This document shows, one piece after another, positions 9,646-20,049 of a stretch of DNA of 64,000 nucleotides. The stretch covers positions 372,001 to 436,000 of the forward strand of contig DF239038.1 of assembly GCA_000507305.1 (NCBI GenBank), written 5' to 3'. The position numbers were made by a program, and so were the translations under genes. The notes under the pieces were generated by a model that ran no database searches, was not told the DNA's origin, and saw only the letters and a program-made list of their open reading frames with translations. This DNA comes from Breviolum minutum Mf 1.05b.01. Lineage: Eukaryota > Sar > Dinophyceae > Suessiales > Symbiodiniaceae. The number at the start of each line of letters is the position of its first letter. Within the stretch, counting starts at the first letter, position 1.

Positions 9646-10752
9646 ATGGAAAACCTGTTTGCTGAGTTGATTCCATTCCACAGCTTTTGGAGCAAGTTTT
9701 GGAGGCCTTTCAGAATTTTTTCCGGGTTGGTGAGTGATTTTCTCATTAGAGAATGGATTGGGGGTGTATGTAACCCCCTGAAAACTAAAAAGAAATTTGC
9801 CGGAAAAATCGGTGACCTCAAGTTGGTAGGTTTTATGTCCCCTTAAAACCTAGCATGTCATGTTCGTTGAAAAATAAGGAAAGTTGGAAGACAAGCCTTT
9901 CCTTTTGACATTGCCCCTTTTTAGGGGACATTCGCTAGTTTTCAGTGGGTGTAAAAACCTTGGATTTTGAAAAGGCATGGAAGAGTTGAAGTTAAATAAT
10001 GAAATTGATGAATGAATGGTTTGGGGGGGTTAGAAACCCTTGATTTTTGAAAGGGATTGTGACTTAGGGATAATTAGCTCGTCTGAATTGAATATTTCTA
10101 CTAGTAACCTCAAGCACCAAGCAAACGCTAAATGCTCAGTAAAGATGGAGGTAACCAGCTGAGGTAACAAAAAAACTCATCTCGCAAATGTTGGCATGAA
10201 TTCGATTGGGTGGCGCGAAATGACAAAATTAATGATTTGAGAAGACCTGAAGTAAATGTGGGAAGGAAAAAAAGTGATAGGTTTTTGTGAACAGTTAGCG
10301 GAACAGAGCATTTATTTGGCAGAACCGGAAGTGTGTTTTTGGTGTTTGTTGCCTGTTAAAACACTACATAGAACATTGGGTTTGTGACCAACTTCCTTCG
10401 GGGGGATTGGCCATTCACTGCAAAACATCCCTTCTCGAAGATCATCCCCAGTTTGTAAAGTAGTTATATAAATTTGCAAGCCATTAATTTCGGCCATTTA
10501 AGAAAGGAGTCCCACAATCCAAGACAATCCAATCCTTAAAAGACAACAACGATCACCATGGTGCTAGGAACCACGTATTCAACTCTGATCAGGTTTCCGG
10601 AAATCCCCGGGCTATTTCAGGGGAAATCTAGGTTGGCGAAGTATATGTGTGGTGTACCCACCACCAGAGTCCGGGGCACGTTTCACTTCAAGATGAAATT
10701 CCGAGCGCATGAGAGGTGAAAAATGATTCCATTTGGCCTGCCAGATTTGATT

Positions 10753-10874
10753 CCTGGAACCCTAAACAACCAGTTTTACATGGATGTTTGGTGAAACAAC
10801 CATTTCCCAAGTCAAGGTTTGGAATCATCCCAATTGAAACAACCATTAAAAATCTGGTTCTTTAGGGTTCCGGG
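10753..10874. mobile_element. MITE family L copy
   Basis: Inverted ends CTGGAACCCTAAACAACCAG and TTCTTTAGGGTTCCGG, with interior TGGAATCATCCCAATTG. A second copy is at 43511-43616. Confidence 0.7.
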
Positions 10875-10895
10875 TTGGAAAAAATCCTCACCAAG

Positions 10896-11018
10896 TTGTG
10901 GCACGTCTTCGGCCTCAACGTAGGCCGAACGATGAACGTTTCTATGATGCGGATGAAAATGTCGACCAGGCCGAAAGCTGGAATTTTGTCGGTGAAGTTA
11001 GGATCAAAGATTCGCTAG
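10896..11018 (+). CDS. exon ending exactly at a family B element
   Basis: After an acceptor-like CAAG the frame reads ARLRPQRRPNDERFYDADEN, then VDQAESWNFVGEVRIKDS. Charged and varied composition, one of the most protein-like patches in the left half. It ends CTAG|GTGGTGG, so the donor is the first two bases of the family B element. The next exon was not found, because another element (family J) follows. Protein unknown. Confidence 0.5.
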   Translation: MWHVFGLNVGRTMNVSMMRMKMSTRPKAGILSVKLGSKIR

Positions 11019-11111
11019 GTGGTGGTTTCAAATAGTTTTTATATTCACCCCTACTTGGGGAAGATTTCCAATTGACTAGCATTTTTCAGATGGGTTGAAA
11101 CCACCAACTAG
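11019..11111 (+). mobile_element. family B element (GT...AG), introner candidate
   Basis: Starts GTGGTGGTTTCAAATAG and ends ACCACCAACTAG, with interior CTTGGGGAAGATTTCC. Its left side abuts a coding-like exon. Confidence 0.85.
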
Positions 11112-11229
11112 TTAGGATCAGTGGGTTATATACCCCCAGGAAAAAAAAAAACATTTATAATAAGTAGGTGAAATAACCCATCTACTGTTACTAACCATTG
11201 ATTAGCTAACTTCCTGGAACATCCAAGTG
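11112..11229. mobile_element. MITE family J copy
   Basis: GTTAGGATCAGTGGGTTATA on the left, GTAGGTGAAATAACCCAT in the middle, and CTTCCTGGAACATCCAAG on the right. Confidence 0.6.
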
Positions 11230-11534
11230 GATTCGGGTCACGGTTGGTTTGTTGGGATGGTTGATGGTTGTTTTTGAAAGGTGCTACTTGGGAGGATCAT
11301 CCCAGGACTTGGATACGTGGTTAGTAACCATGGTTAGCAAATCCACTAACCTGTGGTTATTCTGCCGAACTTCACGGATTTCATGGCTTATAAATGGAGG
11401 GTGATCCTAACCGAACCACTTGCGTGGACCCATCCTGGGATGATCCGAAACTAAGTTGGTGGTTGAGGGTTGGATGATTCCTAGACCTCAAAACGTGCCA
11501 AACTTGATTGCTTTCGATGTGGGGGTTGCTTGAC

Positions 11535-11623
11535 ATACGGTTGATGGAAGAAATCCTGCACCACCTGAGATGTGATGATCCATCATCATCCTTGGTGGTG
11601 CAGGATTTCTTCCATCAACAGTA
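11535..11623. mobile_element. MITE family A copy, short near-perfect hairpin
   Basis: GTTGATGGAAGAAATCCTGC pairs with GCAGGATTTCTTCCATCAAC around a short CATCATC centre. It is the simplest form of the family. Confidence 0.85.
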
Positions 11624-12088
11624 GTTGCCTGAGTGATCATCATGATCGTGCGATGAGGTCTAAACTTTTCATTGTTTCCCTGTAGGGGGTGATCATGAAC
11701 CCCAGGGGGTTATATACCCATTATAAGGATTCCCTATTAGAGGTGGGATGAGCTTGTACCCCAATGTAAGGAGTTGATCGACCCTGGCTCATTTGAAATC
11801 TGAAACAGGGCCAGGATCCCAAGTATAGTTGACAAATCTTGAATATTATGTAACTTTTTTGGAGCCATTATTTTCCATATCATTGTGGTGACAAACTTAG
11901 GGCAAACGTTTTATGACCATATCAATATATAAGTTTGCAATTTTTTGGTCCTTAAAACAATCGCCCTTTTGATCATAACTTAAGCGTTCGTCACCAAGAA
12001 GTTGCTTCGTTACTTTGTTTGAAGGGGTGTGACATTCAATGAGGATGCACTTGAGGACAATATGAACATGTTGGTAGCACAAACGTAG

Positions 12089-12184
12089 GTGGTGGTTTGA
12101 AACCTTTTTCGTTTTCACCTAGCTGGTGAGATGCTCCAATTTGACATGCACTCTTTTTGCAAATGGGCTGGTTCAACCGCCAAG
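12089..12184 (+). mobile_element. family B element
   Basis: GTGGTGGTTTGAAACC on the left, GGTTCAACCGCCAAG on the right. The AG is kept, although the usual ACTAG is altered. Confidence 0.7.
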
Positions 12185-12380
12185 TAACAAAAAACGAGAT
12201 ACAGTCGTCGCAAGTAAAATGCTAAAGTTTGAACACCCCAGTTTTTGACCAACAACAAAAACGTTGATCCAATTTTTGGCACCCTAATGGGATCTCAAAA
12301 CTGGTGGTTTGGACTGTTATACAGAGTCAAATCCCCTCCGTAGGAGGGTCCCATCAACAAACATCTTTTGGATCGAAAAG

Positions 12381-12440
12381 GCTGCGATGGATACTGATTC
12401 CGACGATGATGAGTTGCCACCGTTTAAAGAGATGCTTGGA
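12381..12440 (+). CDS. candidate acidic mini-exon
   Basis: After AAAAG the frame reads AAMDTDSDDDELPPFKEMLG. The acidic cluster followed by an amphipathic stretch is protein-like. The frame remains open to a TGA at 12471, and the donor is not certain. Confidence 0.35.
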
Positions 12441-12854
12441 TTGTTTTTATGCGTGACGATGGTGTTGCCATGAGTTTAAATGGGAGTGTTTTTTCTAGAT
12501 GTTGTCAGTTTGCTCACGGCATCAGCATTACAAAAGGGTAGATATCATAGTACCACCGTCAATTTGTTTGTTTTGCTTTGTTTTATCATTTTTGATTGTT
12601 TGTTTTTCTTTTTTTGTTTGTTTGTTGTTGCTTACATTTTCTGAACTATCCATTGCTTCGGCCATAGGAATCTTGTGAAACCTTGTGGTGTGGGGCGGGT
12701 TGGAGGCGGCTGGTCGTTTCAGCCATGTCTAAGGGGCCCACGTTTCCTTCCTTGAAATAGCTGGCCTTTGCCTCGGCCAGGTGGGTCAGCACCTTTAGAT
12801 TCCCATAATGAACCAGCCAATCGTGATGATTGGAGCTCCACAAATTTGGCCTGA

Positions 12855-12867
12855 GTAGCCATTTTGG
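12855..12867 (+). other. 13-nt match to the core of the dinoflagellate spliced leader
   Basis: GTAGCCATTTTGG matches 13 consecutive bases of the conserved dinoflagellate spliced-leader sequence as I remember it, then diverges. It could be a relic left by retroposed mRNA, or chance. Confidence 0.25.
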
Positions 12868-12960
12868 GGTGTGCAATGGTGGCTTAAAATTCTCCCAAGT
12901 CAAAAAATAACGAGATTTTATAGTAGTATTAGTATTTTTCTCAAGAAACAAATCACATTA

Positions 12961-12969
12961 TTCTTGTTC

Positions 12970-13001
<32 letters not shown>

Positions 13002-13008
13002 CTTCTTC
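12961..13008. repeat. (TTG)n microsatellite
   Basis: Run of TTG/TTC triplets. One reading frame gives polyleucine, which explains the open frame across it. Confidence 0.9.
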
Positions 13009-13064
13009 TTTTTGTCGTCCTCTTGGCACTCTTTGGGGTGTTGTTTTTTTCCCATCAAAATCCC

Positions 13065-13198
13065 ACCCCGTTTGGACGGTGGAGATTTCGACGTTCAGGA
13101 CGGTGGTCACCACCTCCAACGACACCGAAGAGAAGTTTCAGGCCAGCGGGAGACATACCCATACCACCACAAGAATCAAGCAAATGTAGGTAAAAACT
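13065..13198 (+). CDS. weak candidate exon
   Basis: The frame PVWTVEISTFRTVVTTSNDT, then EEKFQASGRHTH is open and protein-like and ends at a stop inside a family E fragment. There is a faint likeness to the beta-domain of MscS-type channels (TVE..S.FRTVV), but this is too short to claim. A second plus frame is also open. Confidence 0.25.
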
Positions 13199-13392
13199 AC
13201 CATACATGGATGGTAGGGGATATGTTGTATTTAGATCGACTACGGGGTCAGTACACGGCTGTGTTGTTGTATGAAATATGTGGCTTCAAACAAGACTTGT
13301 TCACACTGTTCACTTTGTAAAGGACAGTGTTCACACTAGTCACTGTTTTTTTTTGAGAGTGTAATGATCGTAGGAAGCCCTTTGGAAGGGAA

Positions 13393-13486
13393 TATACCCA
13401 ATACCCACGTGATATAAGGTGTATATGGGGTTGATTATTCAGGGGCCCCAATCCCAACAAACCCACCCCATTTTTCCCTATGAAAT
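13393..13486. mobile_element. MITE family I fragment, reverse orientation
   Basis: Carries ATATAAGGTGTATATGGGGT and ends TTTTTCCCTATGA. The left end is missing. Confidence 0.55.
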
Positions 13487-13610
13487 GAAGGATTCCAAGG
13501 ATTGATCCACCGGCCTGGCTGTTGAATCCTTGAAGGCTGCGTGAAGCCATTTTTTGCTAGCAAAAAATTGATCACTTTTCACTTTGGGTACTCCCAAAAA
13601 AAAACAGTCA

Positions 13611-13721
13611 TACTGTTGATGGACAAAATCCGGCTAACCAGTTGAGGTTGGTAGTTTATCCCATTATTTACAAGGTTATATACATCCCAGGTGATTGTTT
13701 GGATTTTTTCCATCAACAGTA
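13611..13721. mobile_element. MITE family A copy
   Basis: TACTGTTGATGGACAAAATC on the left, TTTTTCCATCAACAGTA on the right, and GTTGAGGTTGGTAGTTTATC inside. Confidence 0.85.
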
Positions 13722-13816
13722 GATCTAATCAGTAGTCCAAAGTTACGTCTTTGTCTTTGAAGGTTGATATAAGTGTGACGTTGCTACATCTATAAGATGC
13801 ATATTTGTATGACCTA

Positions 13817-13912
13817 GTTGGTGGTTTCAACCCATTTTGAAAATATGCTCGTCGAATTCGATCATTTCCCCAGGTAGGGGTAAAAATAAAAATATTTGAA
13901 ACCACCACGTAG
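13817..13912 (-). mobile_element. family B element in reverse orientation (still GT...AG)
   Basis: Reads GTTGGTGGTTTCAACCC on the left and GAAACCACCACGTAG on the right, the complement of the usual arrangement. Both orientations of the family keep GT first and AG last. A coding-like exon begins directly after the AG. Confidence 0.8.
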
Positions 13913-14010
13913 TGACAATACTAGCAACACTGAATCTGAAACATACATTTATTATAGCACACAATTGGGTGTTTCCCAGACACAATGGGTGCAATATCCA
14001 AGATCCAGAA
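13913..14010 (+). CDS. exon starting exactly after a reversed family B element
   Basis: One base plus the frame DNTSNTESETYIYYSTQLGV, then SQTQWVQYPRSR. Polar, varied composition, followed by an AT-rich tract. The donor is not resolved. Unknown protein. Confidence 0.4.
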
Positions 14011-14596
14011 ATTATTTTTATATTATATTTATACTATTTTTACATTATTTCTATATTATTCTTATATATTTTTTATTTTCTTCTTTGAACATTTTGGTTG
14101 TCTTCCAAACCTAGCTGTTGGCCGGTAAAAACTAACCACCCATGACAACTCCTCTTTTTTTCTTTAAGGTGTACCTCACATATGGCCTATCCACCCCCAT
14201 CAGACGGGACCCACCGGACATCGCGATGAAGCGAGGCCTCCAAAGGTCCATTTGACTTTGATGATTTGCAGGGCGTATGGTTTCTAGCAGAGTCCAGTGC
14301 CAAGGTGGTGGCGGGGTGGTGTGTTGAAAATTCGCCGATGGTCAGAGAGAGTGAGTATAGTGAGTGGTCCAAACTCGTGGTGGTTGGTGTGAGGTGATGT
14401 CACGGTAGAGATAGATAGTGGGAATCGTTACCGGTTTCATGGGAATCTAAGGGGACCCTTTTCTTTGGGGGGAGGGAAACGTGGCATTGGGCTGGGGGAA
14501 ACCCTGCTACCCTTAGATTCCTGTGAGGTTAGATTTAAAAGTTGAATAGCTTCATGATGGAGTTAACATCTTCAAAGGCTGCCTATGGAAAACTAC

Positions 14597-14708
14597 TACC
14601 TGGCAATTCTGTGTGACCTGTTTGGGATGGTGAAAAATTTGACCCTTTCAAAGGCGAATCGCGACCTCCAACTAGGGAATACAAAGGTCACTTTGAATCA
14701 CCTGGTAG
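14597..14708. mobile_element. MITE family G copy
   Basis: TACCTGGCAATTCTGTGTGA on the left, GGTCACTTTGAATCACCTGG on the right, and GCGACCTCCAACTAGGG inside. The second copy (51032-51136) is nested in family E. Confidence 0.75.
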
Positions 14709-14709
14709 T

Positions 14710-15200
14710 TGTATGCTTCTTGTGTTGTACCTATGGTTGAGGCCCGAATTTTCCCTACTGAAGTCATAGTCATAGTTTTTGAAGTAGTATCATGTTTTTA
14801 CAAGCTAGTATGTCCTCAAAAATAGTTCCAACAAAACAATTGAAATTTACCTTTCAAAACCACATATACGCTGAAGTAATGTCATCCAACAGGATTTTTT
14901 TCAGATGATCGAAGTCTCAAACGTAAACGCAGGTGCGCTTGCAGTTTTCTTCAATGCTTGAGATCATTTTCACCAGCGATGGTGAACGACAACGCTTTCG
15001 TCGGCACTTGGCAACCTGGTTGTTGTTCGATTGGGGTTGTTTTTTTTTTGAATTTGAAGGTCTTCGCCCCATTTTATCCGTGTTTCCCGGGTGATGTAAA
15101 AACACTTGGAGGCCCCCCAAAAATGTGTGTATTTATGAATCTGTAAGGTCCAAACATCTCTCAGGTGTTTGGCATGTTTTGTTTGTAAGACTGCCTTAAA
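14710..15200. other. interval without a supportable gene
   Basis: No intact element and no frame with splice support. Short open frames on both strands overlap around 14917-15146. Confidence 0.4.
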
Positions 15201-15383
15201 TCATAGGGAAAATGGTGGTACCCCTGGGATGGTACCCTAGCTGTTAAAAAAATCCCCCTGTTGGAGCCCTTTAAAACCAGGATATACCGTATATAACCAA
15301 GAAATACCTACGTGATATATGGTGTATATAAGGTGTATATGGGGGAAACCATCTGGAGGGGCTCCCCACGATTTTCCCTATGA
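15201..15383. mobile_element. MITE family I copy, long form
   Basis: Ends TCATAGGGAAAATGGTGG and CGATTTTCCCTATGA. Interior TATAAGGTGTATATGGGG. Confidence 0.7.
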
Positions 15384-16023
15384 TTAATAGAAACAACAAA
15401 ATCCAAGTTTCTTCCCCATTTCTTCAGCTCCAAATATCCCTAGAAACTTCTGCATAGGAGGGCCCAAATTTAAAACCCAACCAACCATGATACTGATACT
15501 GAACGCTTCGCAGCTCGGAGCCAAGTGGGAACTACTTTAAACACCCCAAAATTTACAGCAATTTGAGCGTAGAACGATTGGAAAACACTGCAGAAAAGTT
15601 ACATCCATGTTTTTATAGGTATTTCCAGTGTTGGAATATTGGAAAATGCAGCCATAATTACACACCAACACATCTCCCTCTGAACAACGGAAGACATCAA
15701 ACAATTCTCAAAGTTTGACAAAGCTCAGCCGCGACTCGACAGCTTTGCCGGTTTTGCAAATGAATATGGAAACAGGTTGCCAATGACGTCAACTAGGATG
15801 CCTGCAATGAGCGCGACCAAATATACCCGGAAAGAATCCTTCGTGATGCCACCAATAATCCAATTGTGACCCTTACATGCTGGGACAACATGATTTTTGT
15901 TGGGGGGAATTTTCAGATGTATTAAAAACGTATGGTTTTCCTAAGGCACCGTTTTTGATGCGAAACGGGGTTTTTGGACATCGGGTGAATTGAGACACGT
16001 CAACTACTTGTCCGCCTGGTAAG

Positions 16024-16112
16024 GCCCACATCCTGTCTGAAGAAGCAGCCCCCAAAGCTGGAAAAGCACGACAGGCGGAGTCCGGAAAGGGTGGTCCGGT
16101 TTCTGGGGGAAG
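16024..16112 (+). CDS. candidate exon, AHILSEEAAPK...
   Basis: Acceptor TAAG, then AHILSEEAAPKAGKARQAES and GKGGPVSGG, ending at AAG|GTTCTT. GC-rich with alanine, lysine and glycine, typical of low-complexity linkers. The minus strand is open over the same bases. Confidence 0.38.
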
Positions 16113-16353
16113 GTTCTTTTTCAACGGAGTAAACTCGCTGCTTTTTTTTCTTAAACAGGAAAATTTGCCAAACAACCCCATCCTACCCCATCCTCACCAC
16201 CATAAGGGGAATGATTTGGTGGCTCTTAGCCCAGCATTGAGCACGATGTGTTGGTACCCTGGAAAAAGGCATGAAAAAGGCGCTTGATGAATCCTGATGT
16301 AGAAACCCAGCACGGATTTTGATTTAGCGTACAAAGCAACTTTCAACCAGTAC

Positions 16354-16469
16354 TACTGTTGATGGAAGAAATCCTGCACCACCTGGGATGTATAAAACCC
16401 TATAAACAATATATAAACAATGGGATATTTTCCATATCAACTGGTGCAGGATCTCCTCCATCAAACGTA
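16354..16469. mobile_element. MITE family A copy
   Basis: TACTGTTGATGGAAGAAATC on the left, GTGCAGGATCTCCTCCATCA on the right, with a small duplication (ATATAAACAATATATAAACA-like) in the centre. Confidence 0.8.
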
Positions 16470-16677
16470 TCTTGTTCTTCATCCAGTATTCTTTTTGGAA
16501 TATTCTCTATCTTATCTTTCTGGCAATTCCCGAAGATGATGTTTAGTGATTGTTACTCCCTAAGATTCCCAACCCTTCCCAACCTCATTTAGAGTTCCAA
16601 TCCCTTTCATAGGATACCCAGGAAAAAAGTCCTGAAATCATATAAACTACACTTTGTTCCCTCAAGGACTCGTTGTT

Positions 16678-16824
16678 GTTTGTTTTTTTTGTTTTGTCTG
16701 TTTTGTTTTGTTTGGTTTGGTTTTGTTTGTTTGTTTGTTCGTTCGTTCGTTTGTTTGTTTGTTGGTTTGTTTGTTTGTTTGTTTGTTTGTTTGTTTGTTG
16801 TGGTTGTTGTTCTTGTTCTTGTTC

Positions 16825-16865
<41 letters not shown>

Positions 16866-16872
16866 CTTGTTC

Positions 16873-16962
<90 letters not shown>
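16678..16962. repeat. compound (TTTG)n / (TTCG)n / (TTG)n array, about 285 bp
   Basis: TTTG units with a short TTCG patch at 16738-16750, then long TTG runs broken by TTC. The apparent long reading frames here are polyleucine, polycysteine, polyvaline, polyglutamine or polythreonine artefacts. Confidence 0.95.
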
Positions 16963-17037
16963 CTTTTGGCATGTCATTTTGAGAAGTTGATAAACGGACT
17001 TGTCACTTTGTGATATTAGATGAACTCCCTTTGAGGG

Positions 17038-17040
<3 letters not shown>

Positions 17041-17072
<32 letters not shown>

Positions 17073-17089
17073 GATCATCATCATTCATC
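17041..17089. repeat. (ATC)n microsatellite
   Basis: CATCAT run with one interruption. It gives a poly-Asp frame on the minus strand, which is probably not translated. Confidence 0.9.
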
Positions 17090-17103
17090 CACCTCTTGAC
17101 CAG

Positions 17104-17223
17104 GCGTGGGCGGTTGTACCAACAGATCAACAGGATTTGAAGACCATTCAAAAAGAAACCAAGGAACAAAGCATCAAGGCGCGCTTTGATGTTGAACATG
17201 TCAATTTGAAAATCATTTTCTAG
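17104..17223 (+). CDS. exon with stop supplied by a family B element end
   Basis: Acceptor GACCAG, then AWAVVPTDQQDLKTIQKETK and EQSIKARFDVEHVNLKIIF, followed by TAG. The TAG belongs to the CTAG preceding the GTGGTGG start of the family B element. Strong protein-like composition (charged helix). Either this is a terminal exon whose stop comes from the insertion, or the true donor lies slightly upstream. Family not recognised. Confidence 0.5.
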   Translation, partial: AWAVVPTDQQDLKTIQKETKEQSIKARFDVEHVNLKIIF

Positions 17224-17322
17224 GTGGTGGTTTCAAACATTTTTTATTTTCATCCCTACTTGGGGAGATGATCCAATTTGACGAGCATATTTTTCAAATG
17301 GGTTGGTTCAACCACCAACTAG
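17224..17322 (+). mobile_element. family B element
   Basis: GTGGTGGTTTCAAACA on the left, GGTTCAACCACCAACTAG on the right, interior CTTGGGGAGATGATCC. Confidence 0.85.
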
Positions 17323-17499
17323 TTTTGGTTTATATGGATTTTTTGCATAGTTGGATGGTTGGAATCAAGCCATCGTGCTGCAAAAGCTTCAAAGGTGACT
17401 TATATACCGTGACTTACCAATGAGACCGAGGGATCCAACTTGATGCTGACATGAGCAATGAAAAAATGGGCCCCTGGTTGTTACGGGTTATATAGGGGA

Positions 17500-17610
17500 T
17501 GAAATCCTACCCGGTTATATAGGGATTATAATAAACCAATATAAATCAATATAAGGATCCCTATGAACCAACCAGTATATAGGGATTATAATTAACCAAC
17601 CAATGTTAAT
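17500..17610. repeat. local repeat of TATATAGGGATTATAA units
   Basis: Three related copies of GGTTATATAGGGATTATAAT with ACCAACCAGTATATAGGG between them. A fragment of the same sequence is at 5188-5225 and a reverse one near 52660. Confidence 0.6.
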
Positions 17611-17788
17611 TTTACTTAGCTAAACTCCTGGTGGTTTACCAGGAGCTTTACACATTTGGACACAGAGAGTTACCCATATCTATGCAAAGCTTTTGAAAAC
17701 ACCTGTGTTGACTCGATTTTGGAGCTACCACTTTATGGGTTTATTGAAACAAGACTCAGACATATTTCATGTATAGATATATATATAT

Positions 17789-17893
17789 ATATCCCATAGG
17801 ATCCAAGTGACAGGAATATTTACCTATATATTTACCATAAAAATCCAACGATTCATGTAGGTAAATAAACCATACATGGATCCTATGGGTATA
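17789..17893. mobile_element. MITE family E copy, uninterrupted reference
   Basis: CCCATAGGATCCAAGTGACA on the left, CATGGATCCTATGGGTATA on the right. It contains the intact sequence CATGTAGGTAAATA that is split by other elements at 3472 and 51032. Confidence 0.8.
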
Positions 17894-18021
17894 CATACCA
17901 TGAGGCCCTAAAACCATGAACAAATGAAGGTTTTGGATGGTTTTGGCCCACCTAAACAGCAGGTTTTTTACAATAAAAACCTCTAAACATGTTTTTTTTA
18001 GGCACATTGTATATATATAAA

Positions 18022-18115
18022 TACCCTCCAGGAAATTAACATATCCCACCTGGGGAAAAGGAAAATCATCTTCAAAATGGACTTTTCAGGGGATATGTTA
18101 GTTCCCAGGAGGGTA
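18022..18115. mobile_element. MITE family C copy
   Basis: TACCCTCCAGGAAATTAACA on the left, GATATGTTAGTTCCCAGGAG on the right. Same centre (GGGGAAAAGGAAAATCATCT) as the copy at 1720. Confidence 0.85.
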
Positions 18116-18649
18116 TACATTTTTTAATACAAAATTGTGTGAAAAACCCATTGACCTTTGAAGGATTCATCCTCTCCAACCATGCATCGGCACGGCCAGA
18201 TGACGCGACCCACCCAAATGGCTTTGATGGGTAGCTGAGCAGCTTCTGAAGAGACTCGTTCGATGGCTTGGAAAACAGGGGAAAAATGGTAAGACACTGA
18301 GATTCGTTTCTGTTAACACTTCTGTTGTTTCTTTCGTGATGTCATTCTTTTTGTTTCGGCGATTTTTGCCATTTTCAATACATTGCCCCATGGTCACTTG
18401 TCATCTCAGTTGGCTGGGCAAAGTCTCGGTCAAACGCCGATGTGATGTGCCCAAAAAATCATGTGATGATAATGAATATTCCATGTTTTTTAAAGCTACC
18501 CCATTCCTATTGATGCCAGTGCATCAACTATTTGTTGTTTATTTCATACATTTGCTTGGGACTTGGGACTCTTTTTAAATTCTTTTGAATCATCACTTTA
18601 CCCCGCACAAATGTCAGGACAGGGAGATTCACCCACAAATGATATGGTT

Positions 18650-18880
18650 CATCCGCAAAGTTCTTCCAACAAAACCTGTGGAAACCGTTAGTAGATGGCG
18701 CCGTTGCGCGCAGTTCGTTCTTTGTTCGATTTCACCCATCCGTTCAAACAACGGCGGAGAACAAACCGCTGCCGTGTTTGGACTCGTAGTTAGGCGTGGA
18801 CCGAAGCGCACCGGTTCCACGCCAGCTCTATGCAACCCAAAGTGGCTGAAAAATGGCGATCAAATATCATGCCATGGTCT
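18650..18880 (+). CDS. candidate exon, basic
   Basis: GC-rich open stretch: RKVLPTKPVETVSRWRRCAQ, then NNGGEQTAAVFGLVVRRGPK and RTGSTPALCNPKWLKNGD. Boundaries unknown. A partly overlapping minus frame of 68 codons competes. Not recognised. Confidence 0.3.
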
Positions 18881-19117
18881 ATCCCAAACAATCCGTGTAA
18901 TTATGGTAGATGTACCTACATCTGGTTTATTTTTATGGTAAATGTAGGGTATATAGATAGATGGGTAAATAATTATACCTTACATTGATGCACCAAAACT
19001 AACATGAAAACCCCAGGTGAAATGAGGCCCACCTTTCACACTGCCAACAAGGATGGCGGATTTATCTTCTGACCCCGACATTTCTGTAGGATGAATTGGT
19101 TTTTGGTGTAACCCCTA

Positions 19118-19236
19118 CTATTGATGGTTCAGAAATCCGGTGTTCACCAGTTGAGGTGAGTAGTTGAAATCCCATTATTTCCAAGGGTTTCAGCACCATC
19201 CAAACGGTGCTTGGCTTTGGGATTTCTGAAGATTTT
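19118..19236. mobile_element. MITE family A copy, right end lost
   Basis: TATTGATGGTTCAGAAATCC on the left, interior CACCATCCAAACGGTGCTTG, and the right arm stops at GGGATTTCTGAAG. Confidence 0.7.
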
Positions 19237-19345
19237 CAGGACAAGGATACATCAACAAGAAGAGATAGCAAACAGACAGTCAAGAGATGGAAGATCTCAA
19301 TGGATGTAAGGTGGCCTACAATACCCCTACATACAAATAGCACCT

Positions 19346-19482
19346 ACACCCAGATGCTCCATGGGATGGGAATATTTACCCAGCCATTTCCCCTTGTTCA
19401 TGTGACTATTTTCCACCTGATGTATATAGTGTATATATATATATATTAGGTAAATAATTCATACATGGAGCATTTGGGTGTA
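19346..19482. mobile_element. MITE family E copy
   Basis: Outer ends ACACCCAGATGCTCCATGGG and CATGGAGCATTTGGGTGT are complementary. The centre contains a (TA)n tract. Confidence 0.7.
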
Positions 19483-19948
19483 TGCTATTTTATTTCCACT
19501 AGTCGAAAGCTGCTGATTGTTTATTGACATGTTTTTTCTTGCTCAAGCTGAAAAAAAATCGGCGTTCAGAAGAACACCATTCAAGTCACGGCCTATGGCT
19601 AGTCAAGAGGATGAAGTCGAAAGATATGATATGTGGATTACTGTAATTGTCAAAAGATATTACAGATCAATCAATGGCCCTAGGTTCTAGCGAATGTATA
19701 GAATAATATTCTTTTTGGAACTACCACTAGGTGGATTCTTCCTGAAAACGTATTCAGGTTTCAATTCAGTGTTGGATGATTGGAAGATGTGCGCGTGTGT
19801 TTTTGTCTTTCAGGTTTTTCTGCCACCTGGGATGCATTCAGATGGAACATAAATCTTGACTCATCATGATGTTGATCCCATCACGCAACAACCTTTTTAG
19901 GGGGGAGCTGTCAAACTTCGGGGGTTGTATTCTTTGTGGCCAAACAAC

Positions 19949-19950
<2 letters not shown>

Positions 19951-19993
<43 letters not shown>
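19951..19993. repeat. (GA)n microsatellite
   Basis: About 20 GA dinucleotides. Confidence 0.95.
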
Positions 19994-19996
<3 letters not shown>

Positions 19997-20049
19997 GAAT
20001 GCCATCCATCATCCGGACATTATTATCATCCACCAGAATGCATCCATCC

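Noticed and set aside
13065..13198. Resemblance of TVEISTFRTVV to the MscS channel beta-domain
   Set aside because: Too short and missing the neighbouring glycine-rich helix; a second frame is equally open.
16585..17199. Long minus-strand open frame (204 codons) with polyglutamine and polyaspartate
   Set aside because: It is the translation of the TTG/TTTG and ATC microsatellites; several frames on both strands are equally open through them.
18780..18840. Hairpin GGCGTGGACCGAAGCGCACCG region as a tRNA or small RNA gene
   Set aside because: No cloverleaf, box A/B or other RNA-gene signature could be built around it.
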